Below are positions 13,171 to 24,700 of a stretch of 64,000 nucleotides of DNA, piece by piece. The number at the start of each line of letters is the position of its first letter. Positions within the stretch are counted from its first letter, which is position 1. Under the pieces are notes generated by a model that saw only the letters and a program-made list of their open reading frames with translations, did no database searches and was not told the origin of the DNA. The DNA lies in the NCBI RefSeq assembly GCF_000499845.2, contig NC_023758.2, positions 2,706,311-2,770,310 of the forward strand, in the 5' to 3' direction. Source of the stretch: Phaseolus vulgaris. Its lineage: Eukaryota; Streptophyta; Magnoliopsida; Fabales; Fabaceae. The translations under genes and the position numbers were made by a program.

Positions 13171-15189
13171 TCTTATTTATTTATTTTACTTAATTCAAAA
13201 CTTGATCACTTGACCCATTATTTTAGTACTCTCCAATGAAACACTATTGTAAATTATCCCTAGAATCGGGGACAATATTTGTACATGGTCATGGTAAACT
13301 TAATAGCAATATTGTAATGGGTCAACTCAACATAATGAGAAAGTAATTATTATGGTTGGTTTTATTCTATCACAGAAAATCAGTGCAAGAATTGCACATT
13401 AAGGTGAGATATTCCAAAAGCAACCGATCCTGTCTTTGACTATACAGACAAAATGCGAACATAAAAAAACTGAGAATAGAACACAGCAACAATATTTGAC
13501 TACAATCTATTTCCCCACCAAATTAGAAAATTTTTCCGCGTTTTCTCAGTTTTCTTCGCAACAATAATTCATAAAGTGGCGTAGAACATCGCGTTAAGCG
13601 CTTTTTTTTTTGGTAATTTTACCATTTTTTTAAATTACTGAAATGAATAAATTGTGCATAAAAGGCGATTTCATTTTATATTTATAAACATATTTATATA
13701 TTTTTTTTAAAAAAAATTAAAGTTTTTGTTAAAAACAATTTCGATTTTACTATTATCATTATAATAAAATCAAATCATAAGAAAAAACACTAGTTTAATT
13801 TAATTAAAATTATATTTTTAAATTAATTTTAATAGTTATAATAATATTTCTAATATTTATTATAATTATAATAACAATAATAAATATTACTAGTAACAAG
13901 ATTATAATAACTCTAATTATTATAGAATAATAATATCATCAATTTTTATTATTAATATAATTATTATAATAAAACTAAAATCTTTTGGAGAAGAACGAGT
14001 TGAAGTAGTGTTTCTTCGTATAATTTCAGTTTTATTTTTTCTTAAATATAAATTATATTTGCAAAAATGATCTATGCAAAATGAAGTCATCTATTGAAGG
14101 ATGATTTATTTTATTCCGTAATTTTCTTAACTTTTACTCATTTTAGTAATTTAGAAAAGGAACACTAATGTGGTTAAAAGACCATTTTTAGTTTTTTGAT
14201 TCAATTATGGTCCATCACTGTGGCTTTAGTTAATTTTTATTTAATTCAAAATTAGGATGTGTTTCGTAACAAAAACGAAATAAGAAAAATTATGGTAGAG
14301 TTGAAGTAATATAAAGTTGCTTTTTACTTGGTATAATATTAACTTTTAATTGTTTTACAGAAAATAATTTTGAATTTTTATTTATTGTACTTTCTTTCAT
14401 TTATATTCCCACAGTACTGTCATTTGTCAAGATTATATTGCAGTTTACATTTTAGTTTTATTATTTAATTAAGAAGAAAAGGAGGGATGATAGTTGGCTC
14501 CAACACAAAAAATACTATTCTGGAAGATTAATTATAAGCCCAAACTTGAAAGGCCACAAGGCTGAAATCAGACTAGTCCAAATTAGATGAGAGAAATTAT
14601 TTTTTTTCCACCTTTAATTCAAACTAAAATTCTTTATTTTTCAAAAAAGACTTCCCACAACCCTTAATTCTAGTGAGGAAAAAGTTTTTTCAAATTTTTC
14701 CTTCACCCATACCTTCTCTTTAACCTTCATATTTTTTTTTTCAATTCTCATAATACTCTTCAATTAAAATTAACAAAAATTTAATATACATTAATTTTCT
14801 TTTAATAAAAAATATATAAAAAACTAAAAATTCAAGATGTGTCAAATAAAGTTTTCTATAAAAAACGATGTTAATAAAATATCACATTTAAATTAATTTT
14901 TGTATATTTTAAAAACTGTTTGATATTGTTTATTTTTAAATACTATAAAAAATTAAATAAAAATATTAAGTTATTTGAACTAATTTGTGTCATAAAAATA
15001 TAAGTTAAAAATGATTAAATTATTTCTCTTCAAAATAATGAAAAATAATAATAAAATAAAATATAAATATATTTAAAAATATGTTTACTTTTATTATTAG
15101 TTTGAGCAAAAATAATATTTTATTTTTCTAAATTTTTTGTCATTATTTTGGAAGTCAAAAAATCCAGAAAAAAAAATGAAGTGTAAAAA
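13171..15189. other. Intergenic AT-rich spacer
   Basis: About 2 kb of AT-rich sequence with A and T runs. No gene or RNA is recognised on either strand. Confidence 0.3.
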
Positions 15190-15540
15190 CGGAGTGTGAA
15201 ACTACACAAAATAAATTTATATTCGTCCTGAGAAAATAGAATACAACAAATTTTCTTACCAATTGTCTCATACACGCTCAAATGATAAAATTGTTTTCTC
15301 AAACGCAATGACTGGAGAAGAATGAAAGTATTACGACAAATGCGATTGCAAAGAAAGTATGAGGATGCGGAAGTGCAACTGAGATTATTTAGAAATATGA
15401 AATTATGTTTCATTTAAAAATATTTAAAAAATTTAAAAAGGTTAAAACTGACTTTTTAAAATTGAGGTGGAGGTGCATTTGAAAGGTGGGGAGGTGTTGG
15501 GAGAATTTTAAGTTTTTCATATGAAAAAGTTTAAATATTT
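15190..15540. repeat. Dispersed repeat, copy 1 (partner at 56110-56420)
   Basis: Shares ordered blocks with 56110-56420 in the same orientation: gaatacaacaa, ctcatacac, a GAGAAGAATGAAAG-type block, and the long block gatgcggaagtgcaactgag followed by attattta. Identity is roughly 75-80% by eye over the best parts. It is probably a decayed DNA transposon. It lies just past the 3' end of the pectate lyase gene. Confidence 0.5.
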
Positions 15541-15732
15541 TTCCGCTTGGACAATAAATTCTTTGAGGCCCTTTAAGCTCAATGTGCGAGAAATGGATAA
15601 GAAAAAAGTGCATGATATAATGATAGATAAGAAATTACATTCATAATACAATAGTTTTAATACACTTTGAAATAAATGAATTTCTCATCATTTGATATAC
15701 TAAGATAAAAAAAATTCTCTACTTTTTTTATC

Positions 15733-17236
15733 TTATCCACATAGAGATGTTTTAGTGCATCGTAATATGCCTGATGAGCGGGTTAACGATCTCACATATT
15801 TAACATCAACAACTTTAAAACGTTGTTCTTCGTTATAGTTTGGTTTTGGCACACGTCCTCCTTTTGTTACTGTGAAAGAAGCTCCATTCTCAAATGCGTC
15901 TTTTACGGAATGAAATTCCCATGCATCTCCATTTGTATTATTATTCTTTCTCCATGTCACCTAGGCACGTTAAATCATAAAACACTATCAAATCAAAGAG
16001 GCTTTCACACATACCCAACTTTTATGAGGTGTTATTAATTGGATATTAAGTAGTTGAAATGGAAATGCCAAAATTGCTTACCTCCTTGTTCCCTCTTGTT
16101 GGTGCTATAAAAAGATTAGCTTCACTTTTGAGGCTAGGTCTCATACTTCCACCAATGGCATATTGCAGCCAACCTAAGTAAAGATTGTTCACTACATGTG
16201 CATATCCATGACGAATCCTGGAATTTTTTATTCATGAGAAAAGAAAATAAACTATGAAATTTACTTAAGTTTGTTTAGATTGATTTATTACTTAAATAAT
16301 TAATTACCTTGGCATGCGTTGATTACAGTTAGGTCCAAAGTGATTATATACGACAGTAACCTTCATGTTCTGATCTCTCACATAACCATCATCATGTCCA
16401 AGAAGCATAACCTTGTCTTGATTTCTAAACCAGTTATTAGATATAGTGACATCAGTCGAACCTCGTGTTACATCAAGTAGACCATCTTGACAATTGTAAA
16501 GTGTATTATGATCAATCCAGATCTTTGAAGCAGTAACTAATCTTATTGCATCTCCATCTACATGACCCAGAGAAATCACCTTTCCTTCTGGTCCCATCGT
16601 AACCCCTGGGGTTTGAGGTTTGCAATCATGAATTCGAATGCCATGGATGATTATATTTGTGGCCTAAAAATAAAAGAAATAAATAAAGTTGTTCATTAAG
16701 TGTTAACTTGTATAAACAAAAATTGAAATGTTGTGTGTGTGTGAATATTTTATTTTGAGAAATTGGTGAATAGTTACCTTAAAGACCATTAAACATGCAT
16801 TTTTAGCAATGTCAACATTAACTCCTCGACCATCAATGGTGGTAAAACTACTAATAAGAAGGGGTCTCTCGAGTTTAATATGCATGTCTCTTTGGAATGT
16901 AATCCACACTTTACCTTGAATTACAGAAGCTCCATACCTTAAGGTACCAGGCTTGGGGTTTATAGGATCATCACTAGGGTCAATAACTTTATAATGGACG
17001 AGGTCTTCACCAATGTTGTTTATCATCTTGCCAGCATAGCCTATAGAACATGTTGCTAGTTGAGGACGCTGAATCCTCCATTTAGGATTCAATCTCCAAC
17101 ATTGATCGATCACATTCATTTTCAATTCATGTATTTTAGATTGTTTTGCAACACTAAAATTTGAAAAGAGAATACCAATAATAATAATGTTTAAAGCAAA
17201 ATGCCAATAACTAAAAGTAATATTACCAGATATCAT
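15733..17236 (-). CDS. Pectate lyase (polysaccharide lyase family 1)
   Basis: A four-exon gene, read on the minus strand: 17236-16778, 16663-16308, 16217-16082 and 15960-15733, all GT-AG, giving 392 aa. The first exon encodes a hydrophobic secretion signal (roughly 1-30) and the pectate-lyase N-terminal segment ([16 protein letters not shown]). Splicing joins LMVFK to [14 protein letters not shown]. Exon 2 holds the calcium and active-site region with [19 protein letters not shown] and LLGHDDGY. The exon 2/3 junction completes the catalytic RxPxxR as RMPRIR, followed by HGYAHVVNN. The enzyme cleaves de-esterified homogalacturonan by beta-elimination in the cell wall; relatives act in pollen, fruit softening and cell separation. 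The C-terminus (TKTSLCG) ends normally. Expression site cannot be told from the sequence. Confidence 0.92.
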
Positions 17237-18009
17237 GGTAAAAGATTGTTATAATTGATGAATGTGAATTATAAAAAAAATATTGAAAAGAGAAGATGTT
17301 TGATAGTATGATTTGAAAAATTGTAGTGTAAAAGGTGATTATATATAAAAGATTTATCTTCGGAGTTAGTTTAAGTTGTTTTCCCAAGCTATGGCCAATG
17401 AGGTATTCCTTGCTAAAGAAAAACTATGAACAGAAATATGTAACTAAGTCTGCTTAATTAATTTTAAATGCTAACTTTAAGTTGTAACAATTACCTAATT
17501 TTAGGCAACTATAGAAGTAAAATTAGAAATTCAGGTATGTGATATTTTTCAAAATGCTAAAATTTAATTTGAAATTCATTAAAAAATATTTTAAAGTTAA
17601 TTTAACATCCTATAAAATTATATAGCGTATGTCATGTTCTTATTAGATTATATTACTCGCATTGACATTTGTTATATTTAGATTTGTTTTTCATACACCG
17701 ATATAATTTGTTATATTTCTAAACCAAAAAATAAAATATTATTAAAATTCATAAACTGTTATATTTCTTAAAGTCAGATTCCTCTATTGATATACTAATA
17801 GAAAAATCTCACTAATTTCATAATAGCCTATTAAACAGTATATTTTTTTAATAAACATTCTTCAACACCCATTTCATCGTGATAAATAAAAATAAATTAA
17901 AAATTTAGGAAAGAAGACAAAAAAATATAACATTTATTATTTTAATAATAATTATATGAAAACTAAGTTCTAATTAACTCACAGTAAAACGTCCCTTCCA
18001 ATGCATGTA
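17237..18009. other. Pectate lyase promoter side and AT-rich spacer
   Basis: The first 110 bases contain the promoter. Beyond that the sequence is AT-rich. A block of about 30 bases at 17722-17753 (AAACCAAAAAATAAAATATT and on) recurs at 18072-18103 as a direct repeat. Confidence 0.4.
17339..17347 (-). promoter_or_regulatory. TATA box of the pectate lyase gene
   Basis: The minus strand reads TATATATAA about 105 bases upstream of the ATG at 17236. This implies a leader of about 70 to 80 bases. Confidence 0.55.
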
Positions 18010-18560
18010 TAACTAACAGCTAGTTTGTTTCCGTGGAAATTTTGCAAGCAAAGAAAAATATTAGTGAGAAAACCAAAAAATAAAATATTATTAAAATTCA
18101 TTAAGGTAAAAAAAATTGATTTTCCTTTCTTAACAAAAATGTAAAGATTTATGAGAAAATAAGAGTTAAATATATATTATATAATTATTAAAAATTTATA
18201 TAATATCATTAAAAAGTTAAAATTATTCTTAATTTTATTTGTACCAAATATTTAATAATATTATTAATAAAAGTAAATGAAAAAATAAATATAATTATTT
18301 ATTATAATAATAATATTAATCATAAATATAAATATATAAATTTAATTTTTGTTTTTTTATTTAAATATTTTAAAAACAAACATCAATTTGTAAAATTATA
18401 CTACAGAATCATTCTAAACCTCACAAATTTAAATAAATTTTCCTTATAAATCTATTATAACATATTTCAATCCAAACAACTTCATTTTCATCTCAAATCA
18501 CTCTAAACAGAGTTCTTCAAATCACTTTAAACAAATCACTTTCATCCTATTCAAACCCAC
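18010..18560. repeat. Possible MITE with GTTTGTTTCC / GGTTTGAATAGG ends
   Basis: The right part, read as complement, begins GGGTTTGAATAGGATGAAAG and contains repeated AGTGATTTG words; the left part begins AGTTTGTTTCCGTGG. This arrangement resembles common legume MITEs. No target duplication was identified, so the limits are approximate. Confidence 0.35.
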
Positions 18561-19488
18561 CGTAAGTAACTTACGGAAAAATCAGCTATCTAAAATTATA
18601 ATAAAAATAAATATATAGTTAATAAAATTTAAAAATAATTAAATAAGAATGATAAAATTTGAAAGAATAAAATGTTTTTAAGAATTAACTAGATTGCATT
18701 ATTAGAGATATAAAGGAAGTGAAGATGCGGCGACCAGCAGCTGAGGTTGCCAGGTTGTCCGTGAGAAAGTGAGTGTTGCAATACCAATCTGTTAACATAC
18801 GACAAAATTAAATTGATAAGACTGAATTATGGGTTATGAACGAAAAGACGCATGTTCCATCCATGTTTTCTTGTGTTTTGTGCGATTGAATGCTGTCTTC
18901 TGTTCACTCTCTTGCTATGTCCCCACAACCAAATGTCTTAGTTTAAAGAAATCAAATAATGACCAGCAGAGAACGAAAACCATAACAAATAGGCTTTCAA
19001 AAATTTGTTTCTTTTTAAATTAATTTAATCGGATTCAAACTCATCAAAATAAATAAATTACTGTGATAAAATTATTATGTATGGTGGTAGGGAAAGTTAG
19101 AAAAAATAATTTAAAAATTGTTCTATTATTTATAAAAAAAAAGATAATTTGTTTAATTAAAAACATCTTTAATTTTATTTTTTATTTTTTCTCCTTTTGT
19201 CAAAGAGTCAAATATTACTGATGTATCTGGTCTTTTGAGTGAACCAACTATTCTCCTTCGTCTTTCAACAAGTTAGCATCTTGGACTCTTTGGAGTAATT
19301 CACACGCACGCTGGTATCGATTTTATAAGTTTGGGACAAAATTAATATATGAATGGTGTTAATATAGATTAATATTTTTATAATAATTATAATGATGATG
19401 ATAATAATAATAATATAATCAATATATGTGTTTGAAAAGAATCTAATCTAGGTATGTAATTTAATATTTTAAATTATGGGTTAATTTT
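18561..19488. other. Intergenic spacer
   Basis: AT-rich with a slightly more complex stretch at 18715-18990. The 64-codon frame there (18829-19023) has no recognisable family. Confidence 0.3.
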
Positions 19489-20302
19489 CATTTGCTAATA
19501 TTTCTTTTAATACTTTTAATTGTGAAAAATAAATCAAGATCATTAGTTTGAGATGATTATTAAAACTCAAAACAATTTCAAGATTGATACTAATAGTTTT
19601 CAATTCATCTTCTCTTAAAGTTTTAAATTTATTTGAATCAAATAAAAAAGTAAACACGTTTCGTATTTTAAAAATGGTATAAATCGATTATAATTACCTA
19701 TAATGCGAAAATAATATGTGGTTAAATGAGTTATTTCATTACTAATAATTCCATCAAAAAAAAATTTCTATGAATCTTGCGTTTTTCGTAAAACTTTGAC
19801 TCTATTAATTTCGATAGTATTTTTGTGTGGATTCTAATACAGGTACAAAATCATTTCCCTATAATTTTTTAAATGAGTTATAAGGCTTCTTAAATAATCT
19901 ATACCAATATCTATATGCATATTTTTAGATTGCGTGCTATTACTAAAATTGACAACAAAAACATATCACACCAAAAATTTATTCCCAATAAAAATTCAAA
20001 ATTATACATGTCATAAGTTGCTAAACATATACTTTTACTCTTTATTTTGTGATCTTCACTAGTTTTTGATAATTCAATAAAGTGCACTCCTTGTTTTTGG
20101 TTCTTGAAATTTTACGACTTAATACTTTCAATTTTATATTCCACCTAGATTTAGAAAGTGGTTTAGTGAAAAACTTAGATATATTTTGAAATAAGATTTT
20201 CCACCCTTTGGTAAAAGAAACAAAGAATAAGTGTTTTGCAAAACTCCAAAAAGGAATAGCTCCAAGACATGAATTGACCATATCACTTAGAATTATCATG
20301 TA
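19489..20302 (-). pseudogene. Relic of a hAT-superfamily transposase (DUF4371 / ZMYM1-like)
   Basis: Reading the minus strand with frame changes recovers, in the order expected for DUF4371/ZMYM1-like hAT proteins, these remnants: DMVNSCLGAIPFWSFAKHLF and PLSKSRWNIKL (about 20290-20130); VYVLATYDMYNFEFLLGINF (about 20030-19970); LRSLITHLKNYREND; SKFYEKRKIHRN; FKTLREDELKTISINLE; and NDLDLFFTIKSIKRN near 19500. Several stops and frameshifts separate the pieces, so it is dead. The N-terminal zinc finger and element ends are not visible. The pieces were matched from remembered family sequence. Confidence 0.65.
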
Positions 20303-22739
20303 GAAACTTTATGCAGAACTTGCCAAATCTACCATTTGAGCAGAATTCTAGTTTATGATATCTTTCGGACAAGCTATACGATCAGCACATATTTTCTTAG
20401 GATTAGTATATATCATGTTATAGGGCTGATCTCAGCTGGTTTCGATGGATAGGAGGTTTTTAGTCATTTTTATATATAAGGAGTTGAGCATCTCCAAATA
20501 CTTTAATTAATTTAATTTAATTATTTTTATCAAAAGAAAAACTTAAAATTAAATTCAAATTATGACAACCACAATCAATGATTATACCATGCTAATATTT
20601 TTTGAACTTTATCTTCCATATATATCAATTATTACATCCTTGCCATTTATATCATTATAAGGTGATATTTATCCAATACATACATAATTTTATCAAAAAT
20701 ACTTTTTTCCATGTTGTTTCATTCGGTTGTAAAAATTCTAAAAAGTGTTTTTTCTTTTTATATTTATTTTGACCCAACAACTCAAATATCAATACATCTC
20801 AAAATATGAGTTATTTGCTCTTGATGGTTTCCTCTGCAGTACAATAATATTATCCTAAAATGATAAAATGGTTTTGTTCTTACTGAATTAATGAAACATA
20901 ATTGTGAATATTGTTAGTTGGTTTTGCTCATCCGTACATATTTTAATTCCGTTTTTTGAGATTATGGTTGTGTTGGTAACAGGAAAAAAGCCTGGCTAGT
21001 TTATAGCAGTTACAGTTGCATATATAATGGTACCATTTTCGTGAAATGAAATTATAGAGGGATAGTATGGACATACAAATATGGATAGTGGTTGTTTAAT
21101 AAGAGAACTTATACATTATTTTGTGTTAATTAGAGTTAAGTATTTTTAATAGTTCAATAAAAACAGAATCAGAATCAGATTATGTTACGTGGATATGATA
21201 TATAAAAAAAATATTAATAATGAATTTATCTTTTTACACACTGTTACATGATAAATCTATCCTAAATTACTGGAAGAGGTTATATAATTAATTTGGTTTT
21301 ACTGATTTGAATGTCGAATTATCCTCTTTTTTATTTTTTTCGAATGTTGAATTACTAAAATTTTAAAAAAAACTACTGGGTGTAATTTTTTACATTAGCC
21401 ACAAAGGACGAATTTAATCGTCTTGTAGCACCTAACTTATTAATTTAGTGTGGATGCGTAAGGGATCATGTAAGCAGTGCTGTGTCAATTACTTGGGAGA
21501 ATTAGAGAGGACTATGTTTGGAGTCGTAGAGTTGGATGATGACTTTATTTCATAGGGAATGCAACCACGGCACGAACTAGTGATTTATAGGTCAAGAAAT
21601 AAAAATAGAGTTACTTTACTATATCACATAAAAATTATAATTATTAAAAAGTGAAATTTAAATATTAAAAATAATTAAAAAATATAATTATTAAAAAGTA
21701 AATTCTAAATATTAAAACATAATTCATAAAAATAATGCTTGTATATATTTATATTTATTTTTAATCGATCTGTTGTTGTGATTTGTATTTATTAGAGAAA
21801 GGATAATGATGAAGCCGAAGTCACGAGATCAAACTGGACACCCATGCATATGACGTTAATAACCAATTTGCGACGCACAGACGCCGTTCTCTTTGTCCCT
21901 TTCTTTGTTCCTTTCTTCATTCCTATTTTTTTTATACTTCCTCAAAATTCTTATTTAACAACATAGGATTATCGTCTGTTTAAGGAATGGTAAAACAATA
22001 ACAAACACCAGATTCATAAAAAAAGTCAATTATATAAATATATATTATAATTTTGATATTTTAATGAATTTAAAATCTCATATCATAAATAAAAAATATT
22101 TTAAATAATTTTATTTTATTTGTTTTACCGCCAACCTTCTCAATTGTTGATTAATCAAATTTTGAAATTTAACCTGTTAGCTTGTTTATTTACCTGTGTA
22201 GAATAAAGAAAGTTTTTAAATAAGTTAACATGTTAGACAAAACTTTAAAAAAAAAAAGTTAAACCCAAAAAACCTTATAATATTAATTTTGTTAATAATA
22301 AGTATACTGACTAGATTAATAAGACCTTCTCTATCTTATCTTATTTAAATTTGTCTTGTCTTGTTATGTCAGTTTTAAAATCTTATACGTTAAAATTAAA
22401 AGACATTTTATTTTATTTTATTAATCTTATAATTTTTTTTAAGACGTAATTTTATACAAAGTTCTAATCTAGAAGAACTTTGACAAGAGTAATCTTCAGC
22501 ACGAATGTCATAAATTTTAAAATGTATATATATCTTACTTTTTTTCATATCAATTTAAACTTCCTTATAAAATGTACTAAAATATAAAGTTTTTATGCTA
22601 TCTACACTTCTATAATCATTTTGTTTTATTTTTATTGTAATATTGTACAACATAAAATTTGATTTTATTATTATGGTATATGTTAAAATTAAAAAAAAAA
22701 TACCATTTCATTCCTAAAATTCATATGATTTCATTTAAC
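20303..22739. other. Intergenic AT-rich spacer
   Basis: About 2.4 kb with no recognisable gene. Slightly GC-richer islands at 21410-21590 and 21790-21910 contain no supported reading frame. The upstream part of the hAT relic may extend a little into the beginning but is not identifiable. Confidence 0.3.
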
Positions 22740-22858
22740 ATTTGAATTTTTACTTTAAACCTAACTCAACTCCATAAAACCAACTCAATAAGGTGAGGTT
22801 TGCATCCACTTATATACTATGAAAGACTCTAATCTCTAGTCGATGTGGAATCTCCAAC
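22740..22858. repeat. Legume-type intergenic repeat fragment
   Basis: The order 'aactcaactccataaaacc', 'aaggtgaggtttgcatccac', 'ttatatactatgaaagac', 'ctctagtcgatgtggaatct' matches a repeat I recall as very common between legume genes. The class is uncertain. The fragment stops exactly where the adjacent CACTA-ended MITE begins. Confidence 0.4.
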
Positions 22859-23021
22859 AAAAACCTTGGTAGCTAATTAGATACCAATTTAGAAACCATT
22901 TAACAATAATAGAAATAAAAAACTTTGTTAGTATCTAAAATGGTCTCTAATTTAGTCACTATAACAACTAATTAATTTTGGTCCCTAAAATTGGTTTCTA
23001 TTTCATGTTTTTCTTGTAGTG
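22859..23021. mobile_element. CACTA-ended MITE, right half (copy 2)
   Basis: Begins AAAACCTTGGTAGCTAATTAG as in the middle of copy 1 and runs to TTTTTCTTGTAGTG at 23021, the exact complement of the CACTACAAGAAAA end. The left half is missing, so this is a truncated insertion or deletion product. Confidence 0.65.
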
Positions 23022-24700
23022 ATGGCCTAAGCAAGGGATGTCTTTGTGGATACGCTGGGTGTCTTAAGAGTGAAAAGGAATCTAATTAAAGAGATTGATA
23101 TATTGTATTTTAAGAATTTTATTTTAACTTTGAGAAACATATGCAATTAATCTTATAGGTTTTATTTTAATGATATTTTACTTAAAAAAAAGAAAGAAGG
23201 GTTGAAGAGGCCAGGTACGTAGGGAAGATGAACCTTGAAGAGTTTGAAGGGCAGGTTCAACACCTTTGTTTGGAAACAAGATCCCATCTTGAACTTGGCA
23301 AGAATAATGGAATGATTCATGCGGTTTCATTGCAAAACTCTACACATCCTACATTTTTGTTTAATTCACTCACTTCACACTCCCAAACAAGCAAAACAAT
23401 GAATGACTCCATTGAAAATATTCATGAATTCATTGTACGTTATATTTTTAATAAGAATGGACAAATGTAGAAATATAGCAGCTAGAAAGATTCATTAATG
23501 TAATTATTTAAGATTTGAACTTGAATGTGGTATTAAATTCAAAACAGTTGAGATTGCCTTATAAAGTATTTCTGTATACGGGAATGATACATCAAGGATA
23601 ACATTAAATAATTGATTTATTATTTTTTTTTTATCGTGTTTTATTTTTTTCTTCTATTATTTCTAAGTCTCAAATTTTGACTATATTTCCGAAATATTTT
23701 TGTTTAAAATATTTTGATGGTAAGACAAGTGTTTGAAATCAGCATTTTTCAAAATTCGACGGAGAATAGTTTGGTACACACTCAAACAAAACAGAACAAA
23801 ACAAAAGTGGCATGTAGTATCCGATTTATTTTGTTTAAAGAAAAAAGGTAATTGGAAAACCCGTAAAAGAAATTGTTAAAAACCGGAAAATGAATCAATT
23901 CTCAGTGGGTCAATTAAAAATAAAGTGTTGGCAACATAGTTTTTATTGATTAGATTTATTTAAAAACGATAAAATTACAAAAAAATTCACAAAATTTTAT
24001 AATTTTCAACAAATTTTAACTAATAAAAAGTATATTAAATAATTGTGAGAAAGTAGTATTAATTATACATGAGTTTCCAGAATATGCTGTGAATGTTCCG
24101 AATGAATTTACGGTTCAGGGCCTACGGGTGAGAGCTACTTGATTTCGCGTCAGAGCAACTTGATTTGGGTTCAGAGTTTCTTGTTTAAGATGATGAAACA
24201 AAAAAAAAATGAGTACGGAGAACACAGTACTATAATGTCAACACTTTTTTGACATCTCTGCCCACTTTAACTTTGATAATGGTATCAACAAATAATTTTA
24301 AAGAGTTATGAATCGAATGTGTATAAAAGGTAGCTGTGTGAAATCATTGTTTTTGTTTGATAAAATAAGTAGAGGAGACACATTGTAGTGGATAATTTTG
24401 CATTTGTAACATGCAAGAAATTATGCATATAGACTCACATGGAGTTCACTAGCCAAAAGAATCGATAGCATCGGTTGGGAGAATATCCTCCCACAGACGT
24501 AGCAACAATACTAAATTTTTGTTTTAGGCAAATTGTGCAATGAAACCCCGATAAGGACAACACGGTCCCACCTTACATACGCGCTTTTCGCGAATTCACT
24601 ACTTTATTGAGTGTGGTTTTAAAACCTCCTCTTCCTTTAAAACCAGGTACGCTAAACCTGTCTCCCAGTTTGAGCAAGAGGAGCGAAATTAAAATACACA
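23022..24700. other. Intergenic, with the PQ-loop gene promoter at its right end
   Basis: An 80-codon frame at 23228-23470 (MNLEEFEGQVQHLCLE) is unrecognised. The segment 24480-24700 is GC-richer and presumably the promoter and leader of the PQ-loop gene. It contains a GCGCTTTTCGCGAA stretch (about 24580-24593) resembling E2F-type sites, unproven. Confidence 0.35.

Noticed and set aside
23228..23470. 80-codon frame
   Set aside because: No recognisable domain or neighbouring exons.
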